From: Brachionus plicatilis
Taxonomy: Eukaryota; Rotifera; Eurotatoria; Ploima; Brachionidae
Length of the DNA stretch: 64,000 nt
Direction: 5' to 3'
NCBI GenBank assembly: GCA_010279815.1
Contig: QEOQ01000141.1
Span: 902,231 to 966,230, forward strand
The translations under genes were made by a program, and so were the position numbers. Shown here in pieces: positions 1 through 11,704 of this stretch; the stretch's first letter is position 1, and the number at the start of each line of letters is the position of its first letter. The notes beneath the pieces were generated by a model that saw nothing but the letters and a program-made list of their open reading frames with translations, did not search any database and was not told where the DNA came from.

Positions 1-2
1 CA

Positions 3-1735
3 AATCAAGTAGGTAGCGTCAAAATGTGGAGCAACTTCAATCCAAATAAAGATTTAAGTAAAAGAAAGATTAGAAAAAAAATTTAGATTTCAAATGATAA
101 TTTCTTTCGTCTAGGAATAAAAAGTCAACATCCAGATAATTCACATCAAGAATTTCAAATACAACAAGAGGACTTTCCCGCTTTGCCAAGACCTCAAAGT
201 GTCCAGAACAAAAGTAAAGTATCTCTGGTCTAAAAAAAGAAATATCTTAACATTTTTTGTTGATTGAAAAGGTGACAGTCAAACAAACTTGAGCACCAAC
301 ACTGAGCTAAAATCATCGAATACAGTAAATAGATAATTTAAGCTAGAATAAATTTAAATTTAACACAATTTTTTTTTTTAATTATTAGAATCTTGAAGAT
401 GCAAATCTGATTTCACCAAATGGTCTAGTGAACTCATCGTCTGGGACAAATGTTTCTACCAAGGCATTGAATGTTAATCAAAATGTTACAAATACGTCAC
501 AAAATGTTCAAAATAGTCAGCAGCCGGGAAAAAAAGGAATAATAATACTGCCCGATGGTCGAATAAAAAATGTTCCACCGAACATGCTGCTTGATCAATT
601 TGGTATAGTGGGTTTGTTGGCATATTTGAGATCTGCAGATAGAGAGAAGGACATTTACACTTTGGCACTTGGAACTGACCTGACAGCACTTGGTCTAAAT
701 TTAAACTCAAACGAGTAAAGATAAATTAATTTAAGATTTTTTTTTTATTGTTAAAATTTTTTTTGATTCAAAAAATATTTTAATATTAAGAAAAAAAAAA
801 TTTTTTTAAATTTATTTTAATTTGCTTTTTTTTTTTTTTTTTTTAAAAGAAATTTGTATCACTCATTTTTATCACCGTTTTCCGATGCTTCATGTAGATT
901 ACAAGACATAGGTAAATAATCAGTTTAATATTTAAAATGGCAAGTTTTACTTTTCATTTTTTAAATTTTTGTACAGAAGTCTCAACACAATTTTCAGGAA
1001 ATATTCAAAAATAAACAAATAATTAGAAATAAACTTTTTTAAAACTTTTTATAAGCTTGGTAGTTTTTGTGATTATCTTGAGAGAAAGCTAAACATTTTC
1101 CGATGAATATTCATGATTTTTTTTGCAATAAATCCATAATTTTTTTTGGATTTTTTTGACTCAAAAATTCTGAAGAAAACTTGTCAAATTTTTATTTTTG
1201 TGAAATGTCATTTTTAAATTTAGATTTTCCCGTACCGACCGAATATATAATTAATTTTCAAATCAAAGACAAACTAGCACCGATCGACCTATCTCGCTAT
1301 CACGAAGACACACTGTTTTATCTCTTTTACATGAATGGAGGTGATTTGATACAATTGCAAGCAGCTGCTGCTCTTTTCGACCACGACTGGAGGTATCACA
1401 CAGAAAAAAGGATATGGCTGACCAAAGTTCCGGGCCTGGAACCTCATCAGAAAGAGGCAACATTCGAGAGAGGCATATACACAGTGTTCGATGTGTCTCA
1501 GTGGCGAAAGGTTCAAATGGAAATGTCCATTGAATACAACAAGCTTGCTGAAAAACCACAGTTGGGTCAATTTTTACTTCCGCAGCAACAACAACAGCAG
1601 CAGCAGCAACAAAGCCAGGCGACCCTGTCCTCTTTTCTCCAACAGCAATTGCAACAGCAGGCTTATTCTTCAACCAGCTCAAGCAGTGGTCTATCATCTC
1701 TCTCGGCAAATCCGAATCAGACTCGGTCTTATTAG
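3..1735 (+). CDS. CNOT2: CCR4-NOT complex subunit 2 (NOT2), 5'-partial
   Basis: Scaffold subunit of the CCR4-NOT deadenylase, which shortens mRNA poly(A) tails and represses translation; it pairs with CNOT3 on CNOT1. Exons by frame and GT/AG sites: 3-57, 115-213, 272-324, 389-714, 850-911 and 1224-1735, with all phases consistent. The peptide carries the conserved EDFPALP stretch, then KKGIIILPDGRIKNVPPNM and DQFGIVGLLAYLRSA, then the NOT box (DFPVPTEY, DKLAPIDLSRYHEDTLFYL, GGDLIQLQAA, DWRYHTEKRIWLTKVPG, FERGIYTVFD). All of these align with vertebrate CNOT2. The 62-nt exon at 850-911 restores the ENLY...RLQDI segment that would otherwise be missing. The C-terminus has an added glutamine-rich then serine-rich tail of about 50 residues, longer than in vertebrates. 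The N-terminal part lies outside the window. Confidence 0.93.
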
Positions 1736-2596
1736 AGCGAAAAAATATTTTTCTTCGAAAGACCTACTTATTTTTAATCAAGCTTATTTTTATGTAAAAA
1801 TATCGGATAGTTTAAGAATTTTAACTTATAGACCTCAGTATCATTTGAAAAAGGTTTAATTTTTTTACATTATCTTCGAACTTAACTGCGTAAAAAATCA
1901 TCTCCTTTTTCTAAATATTTTTGATTTCTTATTTTCTTTTTTTGTTTATTAATTTAAAGAAATTTTTGTCATATATTGAATAAATGTTTCAAAAATTCAG
2001 CTTCTCTTAGTTTAGCTGTGGCTCGTTTGAATTCATTTTATTTTCAAACATTTTCGAGTCTTGGAATTAATCATTTAAATTTTAAATTAGAAAATTAGAA
2101 TAGAAAATTGATTAAAAATATCACCGAAACTGGCAACTAACTTCATTTTTTAAAACATATTTTTAGAAAAGCTTAACAATACGTCAAATTGAATATACAA
2201 TTCTCAGATTTTAAATCTTTAAATCAGATCACATGCATTCCAAATTTTGCTCAATTTTCTCTTGTAAAATTTTTGACTAAAAATGGTGCATTGAATTTTT
2301 TAATAAAATTTTAATCAAAAAATAATTATTTAAAAAAACGTTTTTAGATCAAAATAAAATAACTTCAAAAAATATATTTTTCTTTAAAAAAAATTAAAAA
2401 AGCACATTTATGAATGACATTTGGATTTGGATTACGATGCTTATTTAAAAAAAAATTTAAATGAATCTTAATGTTTTTTTTTCGATCTATAACTTTAATA
2501 TGTCCAAAATTTTAAAGAATTCATTAAATCTCTTTTGAGTTTTTCTAGGGTCACACTGATCATTATGTTCTATCACTTGAATATAAAGAATAAGTT
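1736..2596. other. AT-rich 3' flank of CNOT2, no gene seen
   Basis: A poly-T-rich, AT-rich stretch after the CNOT2 stop. Several AATAAA-like words could serve for polyadenylation, but they are too common here to single out. No ORF with protein-like composition was found. Confidence 0.6.
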
Positions 2597-4128
2597 TGAA
2601 ATTTGGGATCTAGTTGATTCCCATAATGCTCTATTCCTATTTCTTGTTCTCGGGTTTAGTAAACTATTAATTCACCTAATCTGAAAATTGTTCACCTAAT
2701 TTAATAAAAGTTAAAGATGATTATTCAAACAAAATTTGAGAGATGGAGGAAATTGAGTATAAACAAAATAATTCATTTGATAAATACTGTGCACACATTC
2801 TTTGTATTAAGATAAGATTTAAAAATTCGCAATTTTTTATTTTTAGTATTTATAATTTATCAAATAGAGCACTTTTTTTTAACTTTTCCTGGATATCTTA
2901 AATAGATGTGGAAAATCTATTCTTTGGGGTGTTCTTAATACAGTTGAATTTCAGATAACATTAATGATGATAAACGTCTTTATTTAAATAAATATATAAA
3001 TAAATAATGGCTCGAGCTTTCGCACCTTTGCCAAGCTTATGAAAACTGTCCCAAAAAAATAATAAAATATACATATTATTACAATATACGTTCGTAATTA
3101 AAAAAAATACTTTTTTATGTTTTTTAAAAAATAAGAAAGATAACAAAAAGTAAGAGAAAAAAAAGAAAAAAAAGAAGAGGATTTTAAAAAAACCAAAATA
3201 AAAAAGAGAAAAAATTATACAGAATTTAAGCAATTTTTCTTTTAAGTATTTTTTCCTTTTACTGCTACATTTTTTGATTACAAAGAATAGAATCGAATTT
3301 AAGTTTTTGATTTCTACCTCTTTTAACAAGTTTATACTCGTTTATTAAATCATTTATTAAAAGATTTTAATTCTGAATCGAAGCATTTAAGTAATTTACA
3401 TTTAGTTCCCTAAATCTATCCTCTAGAACTTTGGTGCCTGCTACTCTATGAATGTTTTGGGTGTTTCTCGATAATTTAACTTATAAATTACCTTAATAGG
3501 ACAATTTTGAATATTCTGTAACTTTTTTAGATTTGTTGCAGATAATCTTGGTAAAATTACCGAAGAATAGTCTAGCACAGATAACATTAAGTTAAGTCTT
3601 CGAATTTATTTAGATCTTCAAATCAAGAATTAAGTTTTCTTTTGAATACCGATGAGCTAAATGAACAAATCTCAAAAATATTATTAAAACTGCTAAAAAA
3701 AGTTCCTCAAAAATCATAGAAATCTTTTGTTCATCTAATCTAAAAATTGTTCACCTAATTCTATTTTGGTTCACCATTTCGTGAACAAAAAAAAATAGTT
3801 GCGCAATTTTTAGATTAGGTGAAAGCACTTATCATATTTTAGATATCCATGAAAAGTTCAAAAGAAAGTGCTCTATTTGATAAATTATAAATACTAAAAA
3901 TAAAAAATTGAGTGTTTTTAAATCTTATCTTAATACAAAGAATGTGTGCACAGTATTTATCAAATGAATTATTGTGTTTATACTCAATTTCCTCCATCTC
4001 TCAAATTTTGTTTGAATATGATCTTTAACTTTTTTCAAATTAGGTGAATTAATAGTTCACTAAACCAGAGAACAAGAATTGTTTCCATAATAGGCGAACA
4101 ATGGTTCATCAAACCGACTAGACCCGAA
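2597..4128. mobile_element. Inverted-repeat element with arms of about 300 bp
   Basis: The left arm (about 2597-2910) reappears inverted at about 3830-4128. Shared segments include the GGGATCTAG end, TTCTTGTTCTC, ACTATTAATTCACCTAAT, CAAACAAAATTTGAGAGATGG, ATACTGTGCACACATTC and ATTTATAATTTATCAAATAG. A motif like TTCACCTAATCT recurs at 2673, 2691 and 3729 and inverted near 3810. Between the arms lie a low-complexity purine-rich tract and no credible transposase. It is most simply a non-autonomous DNA transposon with long terminal inverted repeats. I could not identify a clean target-site duplication, so the outer ends are approximate. Confidence 0.55.
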
Positions 4129-4257
4129 ATTTGTACGATCTATTAAAATTTAGACTCTTTTAGTTAAGTGCGTACAGTGATAATACCGCTTCTCACTCAT
4201 ATATATATATATACTTGTCACATTAAATGGTCATCAAATAAAAGTTGTTAGCAAATT

Positions 4258-4790
4258 CATATTGTTAGGGGTAGTTATTGATGGTAAGTTCAATTTTAAA
4301 AAATATTTTTCAAATTTGTGTTTTACTGTGAATAAAAGACTTTTTTCTATTTCTAATCTTTTCTATTTGTGTACATTTGTAAAAATTAAATTTTTCAAAA
4401 CTTTTATTCTACCTAACTTTGATTATTGTTGCTCTTTAATTTGTTACTTTTCATAAGAATCAATTCAAAAATTATCTGACATTTAATATTTTTGTTTATA
4501 TTAATTTTTTAAATTTAAATTTAATTCGAAAGATTTCAATATTGTAAATATTTTCTTAGTAAAATATGGGTTATTTTCATTTGAACACAGTTTCTTATCT
4601 AGAATGCTAAATTTCGCATTCAAAATTTTGAATTTTGATGACGGGAGAATTGATCTCAAAAGCAAATTGGTTCCAAATGAAGCAAGAACTGAAAAATAAA
4701 GAGTTTTTGTTTGAACCAAATTTAAAATCAAAATATGGTGCAAAAACATTTGAATACATTCAAGACATTTAAACAAGTTTGTAATTATTA
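4258..4790 (+). pseudogene. LINE reverse-transcriptase C-terminal remnant
   Basis: The + frame from 4262 reads LGVVIDGKFNFKKYFSNLC, then KRLFSISNLFYL, then FFKTFILPNFDYC. This is the thumb/connection region typical of non-LTR retrotransposon reverse transcriptases (LGVxID ... ILPxxDYC). After a stop, broken + frames to about 4780 keep recognisable pieces: KYFL-like, NMGYFHLNT, KFKILN and a KTFEYIQDI-like terminal segment. A second, better preserved copy of the same C-terminal module lies at 17650-18145. The piece is 5'-truncated and full of stops, as expected for a dead LINE insertion. Confidence 0.7.
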
Positions 4791-5274
4791 AGAAAGACTT
4801 AAATATAAACCACTATAAATTATCAATTTTTAATAATATTAATGTAATTTGTACAAAAACAATATGTTTTTTTACAAAATTTGGTTTAAAATTGAAAACA
4901 TTATTTTTTTGAATTTTGTATTTAAATTTTATTATGATTTATATTTTAAAATTATTTGAATAAATGCAGTTTTGATCAGGTCATCATTATTAGTTACCTT
5001 TTAATGTTGATTATGGGCGCTAGCCTTATGATTAGACTTGGAATGAAAAAAAAATCATTTTTCTGCACATCTTTTGCAACCAAAATCAAATTCTAAACTA
5101 AACCTTAATCCTCTAATGCCTCATATGTTTTAAAACCACATACATGATATTCTCTGCTCTTGGCTTTTTTGGCGTCGGTTCTTCTCAATTGTCTTCAGTG
5201 TCATTTATGCCATTAACAACTCGAGCGATAATCGATGTTGATTCGGATTCAGATTAAAAATTTTGACTCATTTT
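4791..5274. other. AT-rich spacer, nothing recognised
   Basis: No ORF, repeat or RNA gene that I can support. A modestly less AT-rich patch at 5000-5260 has no extended reading frame. Confidence 0.5.
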
Positions 5275-5870
5275 CAAATGTTAGTATTTGATTTTAATAA
5301 TATTTATAAAATTTTTCCATAAAAGAAATAATTTCAATTATGTTTTAAATAGTTATTAATTAAATTTTTAATAAGTTAATGCGTCCTAACTTTTTACTTC
5401 TAATAAAATAAAATCCGCAACTTCTGCAGATAAAAATAAATTTGATATTTTATGATCTGCTATTGATGGTATTGTGAAATTCAAATACTAAAAGAACAAA
5501 AATTCTTCCTTTTTTGATGAATTAAAAATAAAGTTAATAAAATGTACTTAAAAAAATACTGCAACAAAGTATACTTCACCTTTATTACCTAAAATAAAAT
5601 CAATATTTTCTTTTTATTAGTAAATTAAACCAATAATCAGTTTAAATCTTATTGATATATAATTTTTTGTCTTATTAAAACATGAGAAAAATTAAAAGGT
5701 CCAACAAAGTATGTTGCACTCTGTTGCAGCATTTTTTTAAGTATATTTTATTAACTTTAATTTTAATTCATCAAAAAAGGAAGAATTTTTGTTCAATTTG
5801 TATTTGAATTTCACATTACCCTATTGATAAAAAAAAAATATTTACAACTAGTGAAATAATAATCCTATTA
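5275..5870. repeat. Dispersed repeat, copy A, split by a MITE
   Basis: The sequence at 5275-5467 (with TTTTAAATAGTTATTAATTAAA, GTTAATGCGTCCTAACTTTT) and its continuation at 5821-5870 match, with drift, an uninterrupted copy at about 21997-22230 inside the RhoGAP intron. Copy A differs mainly by the 353-bp insertion at 5468-5820. The family identity of the repeat is unknown. Confidence 0.65.
5468..5820. mobile_element. Palindromic MITE with 8-bp TSD CTATTGAT
   Basis: The ends read GGTATTGTGAAATTCAAAT and, inverted, GGTAATGTGAAATTCAAAT. The arms continue inward for about 100 bp (AATTCTTCCTTTTTTGATG, AAAGTTAATAAAATGTACTT). Exact copies of CTATTGAT flank it at 5460-5467 and 5821-5828. An 8-bp duplication is what hAT-type insertion leaves. 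No coding capacity, so it is non-autonomous. It sits inside the dispersed repeat at 5275-5870. Confidence 0.82.
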
Positions 5871-6357
5871 TTTAATGAATTAAAAAATTATACTAAAATT
5901 TTTTGTTAAAAATTCAATTAACTTTAAAGAAAAGGCTATGATTTGATATTTTTAATTTTTAAAAATATTAAAATGACAATTAACGAGTTTAATAAAAATG
6001 AATCCTTAGTTTTCTATTAAAGGCACTTATCAAGCCTTCTCTTATTCAAGACAATTTCGGAGCATCACAATGAAACATAATTAATGGCTCAAGCTTGTTT
6101 TTAAAATTTGAAATTGAAAGCAAATTTTGATTGAATAACTAATGCATTTGCATGCACAAGTATCCAAATGTATTATTGAAATTAGCAATTTTTTTGCATA
6201 TTAAAATTAATAAAATAAGAACTTTAATGAATTGCATGGTTTAAAAACTTTTAAACATTAAGCTGTGGACACCTTGATTTAGATAGACTAAATATCTTCA
6301 AGCAAAAAATATCTTGTTGTCCGTGTAAAAATAACGTTTAAAAACTTTTCAAAAACT
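5871..6357. other. AT-rich upstream region of SZRD1
   Basis: No coding or structured element recognised. The region presumably holds the SZRD1 promoter and 5' UTR, but I see no specific motif to report. Confidence 0.45.
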
Positions 6358-7145
6358 ATGTCTTCATCGACTTCTGGTGTTTTAGAATCTTCAATTAAAA
6401 AATTAAATAGCCGTTCTAGTTCAAATGATGACGAAATTTGCGATGATTGGGAACAATTGGATCAGCAAGTAATTCATTTTAAGGCTACTATTTGAATTTT
6501 TCAAATTTTTTTTCAAAAGAAAATTGAAAAAAGTCTCAAGTCTATCAAAATGAACTTTGGCAATAAATCAGAAGAAGAGGATGACAAAAATTTCATAGAG
6601 TAAAAAATTTTTGTAAAAAATAATTTTTTTTTTATTTAATTAAAATTGATTTTTTACAAAACAAATTCTTTAAATTTTATTTAAGCTGTGCTTACTTTTT
6701 TTTAAAAGCTCGAATAATGCGAATTTAGCACCAATTCCAATCTTGAACAATCCGTTTCCGCAAGCAGCTATAAAAATTTTAAAGAGACCCGCAAGTGATA
6801 AGAAATTAAATGAAATGGGCAGCATAGCTCAAGCAGGGTAATTTGCTTTTTTTAATTTTTACAAAATTATTAATTAATTATTTTTAATTTAGCAATACAA
6901 CTCAATCAATTAAGACTTTCGAACAGCGGGAACAAGAATATGCACAAGCAAGGTTAAGAATACTTGGTAGTGCGCATCCAGAAAATGTTCAATCAACTAT
7001 TAGCACACAGCCATCTAATACCAAGACAAGCACAAACTCATCTAATGTATCTAATCACAATCAAATGAATAGACAGAATTTAAATTTGATCAGAGATCCT
7101 AATGGACCTGACGGATCTCGAGGTTTTAAAAATTATTCGAAATAA
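6358..7145 (+). CDS. SZRD1: SUZ RNA-binding domain-containing protein (SZRD1-like)
   Basis: Small protein of about 190 residues with SUZ and SUZ-C motifs, a family linked to RNA binding. Exons: 6358-6468, 6520-6599, 6709-6837 and 6893-7145; phases 0, 2 and 2 match across the GT/AG introns. The start is the first ATG, giving MSSSTSSGVLES. Key matches to animal SZRD1 are the acidic CDDWEQLD near the N-terminus (vertebrate SWEEAAD), AIKILKRPAS (RILKRPTS), the SUZ core FEQREQEYAQARLRILGSA (AQREAEYAEARKRILGSA) and the C-terminal DPNGPDGSRGFK (PLGPDGSQGFK). The protein is longer than the roughly 150-residue vertebrate form because of Ser/Asn-rich linkers. Cellular role beyond RNA association is not evident from sequence. 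Confidence 0.88.
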
Positions 7146-8167
7146 AATATTTAAATTTTTCAACTTTTTATTTTTTCGATGCCGAAGTCCTTGAATATAG
7201 AATTAAGGACATTTTAAATTATGCAGAGATTCATCAAAGTTGTAATTTCTTTTTTAAATGATAGATATGTTTTTTATCTTCTTTAAATTTTCAAGATGTG
7301 TGATTTTTTTTTTTTTAAATTGATGTATTATTAATAAAAGTGTATATTATTTTTATTTTCTTTAAATATTGTGGATAACCTTTTTAATTTTGAGTCATTA
7401 AAAAAATATTATTACTTTGATAATTTGTATTTTTTTAATGTCTTCGAACTTTAGATACATTAGGTTTTATTATACAGACTCAATTTTATTTTTTAGAGAT
7501 TTTTACAAATTTAAATTATAATTTATTTTTATACCAAAATTTGTCGAAAGGGGAGCGCTCGATCTCCAAGCGACTTACCAGTAAATTACTGATTATTAAT
7601 TCAATTAAATAATTAGATACACTGATGGAATAAAATGCTGAAAACCCAATATGACTGACTAGTGTTTTTTTTAGGAATCACTGCAATATATATTATAGTC
7701 CTACTAAAAAATTTGTTAACCAATTAATCCGGGCAATAAAGAAAATTATTAATTTTAGAATTCAGAAAAATTATTTCAACTTTTTCATCCTATATTGGGA
7801 TTTTGAGATTTCAAAAAAAGCAATTTTTTGGAAGTCAAAGTCAAAAATTGACTTCAAATATAAAGTTGATTCTTAAATGCTTCTTATTTAAAAAAAATTT
7901 TTTAACAGTTCAATTATCTAAGAAATTTGCTTAAAAAATCTTGTTGTAAAGCTTACCGACTGGAATTCGATTAAAAGAAAAAATATCTCCAAAAATCAGT
8001 GACTGTAAACTTTTGTAAATTAAAAAGATAAAAAATTTAGTTGCGGCTTATAAAATTTATTAAGTAAAATATGTTTGATTAATTAATAAAAAATTAAATT
8101 AGATATTGCATGCTAGTTTTAAAAAATGGCATTCGCATAAAAAATTTTGTACAAATTTGAGAAAATT
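7146..8167. other. AT-rich intergenic DNA, nothing recognised
   Basis: Lies between the convergent SZRD1 (+) and the secreted repeat protein (-). Homopolymer-rich, with no supported gene or repeat. Confidence 0.5.
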
Positions 8168-8560
8168 CTAATAAACGGACTGCTGAACTGGGGCAGCATA
8201 CGAATCCTGTTGTACTGGGGCAGCCTCTACTGGTACTGGTTCTGGGGCTGGAGCAGCATAAGAATCTTGTTGAACTGGGGCAGCTTCAACTGGCACTGGT
8301 TCTGGGGCTGGAGCAGCATAAGAATCTTGTTGAACTGGGGCAGCATATGAATCCTGTTGTACTGGGGCAGCCTCTACTGGTGCTGGCTCTGGGGCTGGAG
8401 CAGCATAAGAATCCTGTTGCACTGGGGCAGCCTCTACTGGTACTGGTTCTGGGGCTGGAGTATCATAAGAACTAGTTTGGGTGTATTCTTGGTAAACTGG
8501 TGAGGAATTACCTCCGACTATTAAGCCAATGAAAAAAACTGCAAAGATTATTTTATTCAT
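8168..8560 (-). CDS. Secreted Pro/Ala/Gln repeat protein
   Basis: Intronless ORF of 130 residues. MNKIIFAVFFIGLIVGGNSS is a convincing signal peptide. The mature part is almost wholly tandem repeats of APVQQDSYAAP alternating with PEPVPVEA, about five units plus two short ones, and it ends in a truncated VQQSVY. There are no cysteines after the signal. Composition is Pro, Ala, Gln, Val, Tyr, as in extracellular matrix, cuticle, tube or adhesive proteins, but I recognise no named family. The DNA repeats are nearly identical across about 60-70-bp units, so copy number may vary between alleles. GC content is clearly above the surrounding DNA, which supports real coding. Function is unknown. Confidence 0.75.
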   Translation of the reverse strand: MNKIIFAVFFIGLIVGGNSSPVYQEYTQTSSYDTPAPEPVPVEAAPVQQDSYAAPAPEPAPVEAAPVQQDSYAAPVQQDSYAAPAPEPVPVEAAPVQQDSYAAPAPEPVPVEAAPVQQDSYAAPVQQSVY

Positions 8561-8995
8561 TCTCGTTTTATCCAGCTTTTGAATTTTGATTTTTGATTAA
8601 AAAAAAAAAATTTTCTCACTTTTATAGCATCACTTTTTAGAATGATTTTTAATTTTTTGATTATCACGCGTTGAATCGTTTTTTTTTCAAGGTTTTTTTT
8701 TCTTTTTATTGATTTCATCTTTTTTTTTTTTTAAATTTTTATTATAGACTAAAAATTTTCTTAAAATAGACACTCTCGTGGTAGTTTTAATTTTTTTATT
8801 AATATTTTGAATATTGTGTATTTTTATCAAGAGACTAAAGAAAAATTAAAATAATCGAAGAAGACTTTAAGCTAATTTCAAAGAGATTTTCAACACTAAA
8901 ATAAAATAATAAGAATAAAAACACATTTTGCTTAACTCTTAAGCTAAAATGATTCAACAAAGTTTAAAACATTTTTATTTGTTATGCGTCTTTTT
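8561..8995. other. Upstream region of the secreted protein and MTHFR 3' flank
   Basis: T-rich and A-rich runs (8600-8750) with no ORF. The promoter of the minus-strand secreted protein should lie here, but no distinct motif stands out. Confidence 0.45.
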
Positions 8996-11228
8996 CTATT
9001 TACTATTTTTAGCTTTGAGCTCAAGCATTTCATTTAGAATTGACCAGATACAATTTTCTTTTTGAAATTCATTATCTACAATATTCACCAAAAGGTACGT
9101 ATTTGATATTTGTTCAAGCAGTTGTCCGGATGTTGAATTTGGTTCGTACAACTTGCCCCAATAATCTGTCCAAATGTTGAATGATTCATCCTTGACAAAT
9201 ATTTAATTTTTCAAAAAAAAAAAAATGCAAAATTTCTAGGCTTACTTTCCATGACATAAAGCTAATCGGATCGACTACTGTTGGCTGGACTATTTCCTTT
9301 CCAGGAAAAACTCCCCAAGTCACAGCATTCGGATTCAACAAGGTACAGTTTGTGAGATTTATATCACCCTTGAACAGAAAATCTTACTTTTTTAAAAATT
9401 AAATTTACCTTAAATTTTTCTTACGGATTTATTAATTATGTGGTAAATAACTCTTGGATACTTTTCCAATGCTTCCAATAAAAATGGCAAGAAAGATTTG
9501 GAAATAAAAAACTCTATATAGGCCTTTTGATAGACATAGCCATCTGGCGAGCCCCAACCAATGACTGGATCTGAGCTTGGCGCGCCGTTCACATTTGGCT
9601 GCGAGTTTATGGTCAAAATTCCCTGCCTATTAAAGCGCTCAAGTTCATCTGTCAACAAACTAGTCTCTGAAGCTAGACCTTCTTCACACCATGGAAAGCT
9701 TGTTATCTTAATTTAAATAATTAATAAAAAATTTAATAACTAAAGTCTATTTTTGTACCTTTACACCGATTTTATTCGGCTTTCCCGAAACAAACGATGC
9801 AAACACATTCCAAACATCTGTCTCATCATTTAAATTATGTCCCCACTGAGCCAAACATTCTTTTGTATTTATTTTTGAATAAAATATATGGTAGTCCTTC
9901 AAGTCTCCAAAGCTGGGTGCAGAAGAGTTACCCCATCTGCCATTGGGAAACTGGTCCCAATCAGATGTTCGACAAACATAGCTTTTTGGTCTGATGCTCC
10001 AAAATATTGGTCTGACATCTTCATCGGGTCTTGAGTAAGAGCACAATTGTTTTGATTTCCACGGCAAGTGGCGTGGTTCTGACTCCTTATTCCACAGATC
10101 CAATCTTCTCAAAATTTCTGTGACTGCTACATCTCGATTCAAAGTGTAAAAGTGAACACCAAAAACTCCTGCTTGCATCAATTCTTGGCACAAATTAACT
10201 GCTTGCTCAATACCATAAATTCTAATGGCCTCATCATTATCTTTTATTTTTTCCATTGCGCTGACTATATTTTGAGGAACATCTAGCTTTGAGAGCTTAC
10301 AAATGTGACGCAAACTGTCATAGCTTTGAATGGGCAAAATGCCTGGTATTATTGGACAAGTAATACCTATACGACGGCAATCGTCAACATAACTAAGAAA
10401 TTTTTCAGTTTTAAAAAATAATTGAGTAATGATAAAATCAGCTCCGGCATCAACTTTTTCTTTCAGATGAATCAAATCTTCTTCATAATTGTTTGAGTCC
10501 GGGTGTCCATGCGGATATCCAGCCACACAAATCACAAAATAATCACCATAATTTTCCCTAATAAATCTGACCAAGTCTGTGGCATAATTGAATCCATTTT
10601 CTTGGTATCGCCACTCGGTTCCCACGGCCGGATCTTAAAAGTATTACTTCATGAAAAAAATTGAAAAAAAATTCTGCAATCAAGTCCAACCTCCTCTCAG
10701 AGCCAAGAGATTTCTAATTCCAATACTTTTGGCTTTGTCCAAGTATTGCTTCATTGATTCTTTGGTTTGACCATAACAAGTAATATGAAGCATTGTCTCC
10801 AGCAGACAATAGTTGAGCATTACATTGGAGATTTTCATGCTGCTGGTCGGTTTGTCACTTGCTGGATCTCCTGCCGGGTGCCAAGTTATGTCACAAAACA
10901 AGGGTTTGCCTGTGCCCAGGAACTCAAGTCTAAATTTATTTATGGATTAATGTTAAATTAAAAATGATGCTTTTTTTTTAATTCTTTACTTTGAAATTAA
11001 ATTGGAAGCACCGTTGACAGTTTTTGGCGGGAAAAATTCAAGCGAAAACCAAGTTTCTTTATTTTCAATTTTTTTCTTAATTTTGTCAATCAGGCTTTCG
11101 TGGGCGGTGGTCGATGGACAGACCGGGTTCGGGAGACCATTTTGAAAGCTGATTAAATTTGAATCAAGCATTAATTTGGACTGAAAATTTTCAATTATTG
11201 GACTTATTGCGGTGTCTATTTGGCTCAT
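8996..11228 (-). CDS. MTHFR: Methylenetetrahydrofolate reductase
   Basis: Reduces 5,10-methylene-THF to 5-methyl-THF using NAD(P)H and FAD, feeding methionine synthesis; cytosolic. Exons in minus order: 11228-10990, 10929-10691, 10633-9759, 9706-9425, 9368-9246 and 9190-8996. All phases fit and give about 650 residues, against 656 in human. The catalytic domain shows [48 protein letters not shown] across an exon junction, [31 protein letters not shown] and [10 protein letters not shown]. The C-terminal AdoMet regulatory domain shows [86 protein letters not shown] and [10 protein letters not shown]. The Ser-rich phosphorylation tail of vertebrates is not present at the N-terminus. Both domains are intact, so the enzyme is expected to be functional and AdoMet-regulated. 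Confidence 0.96.
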
Positions 11229-11704
11229 TGTAAAAATTTTGTTTTAAAGCGCGGATTTATCTAGAAACGCTTGTAAAATTTTAACTAAATAAAGTATTTA
11301 ATTTTCCAAGTGGTAAGTAGAATCGAGTCAACTTAAAATAATCCTAGAAATTATAATAAGACCATTTTTAAAAAGCTTGGTAAGATTGTGAAAATTCACG
11401 TAATCAGCAAAACATAATTAGCAAGTTAAGAAAGAGAAATAGAAGAGCGGCCCTGAGTTACCTAGTTGCATATGCTTATTCTCTAAAACGCAAGCATCAA
11501 TTTTCTCACATAATGCTTATGGTAAAAAATCTTAAAAATTTTCAAAATCCAAAGTTGAGACCAAAAAACCAGCTAAATTTGCAACTTCTTTATTGCGCTA
11601 ATTTATACTAAATTTTTTTTGAACCAATTTTTGAATTTTATTTTTAAAAAATTTAATTAGTCCATTTTGAATTTTTCTCGGTTAAAATCTAGCAAGAACA
11701 AGAA
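11229..11704. other. Divergent spacer between MTHFR and the HAUS8-like gene
   Basis: A 476-bp head-to-head spacer that presumably holds both promoters. A splice-acceptor-like CTCGGTTAAAATCTAG ends at 11692, 12 nt before the downstream ATG. It could mark a 5' UTR intron or a trans-splice acceptor. Confidence 0.4.

Noticed and set aside
1263..1709. 148-codon minus ORF over CNOT2
   Set aside because: Antisense shadow of the conserved NOT-box exon.
2961..3329. 122-codon minus ORF
   Set aside because: It is mostly Phe/Lys/Leu from T/A-rich low-complexity DNA inside an inverted-repeat element; no family match.
8168..8460. Regular short repeats that might suggest a CRISPR-like array or minisatellite
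   Set aside because: The repeats are in frame, encode a signal-peptide protein and have no unique spacers.
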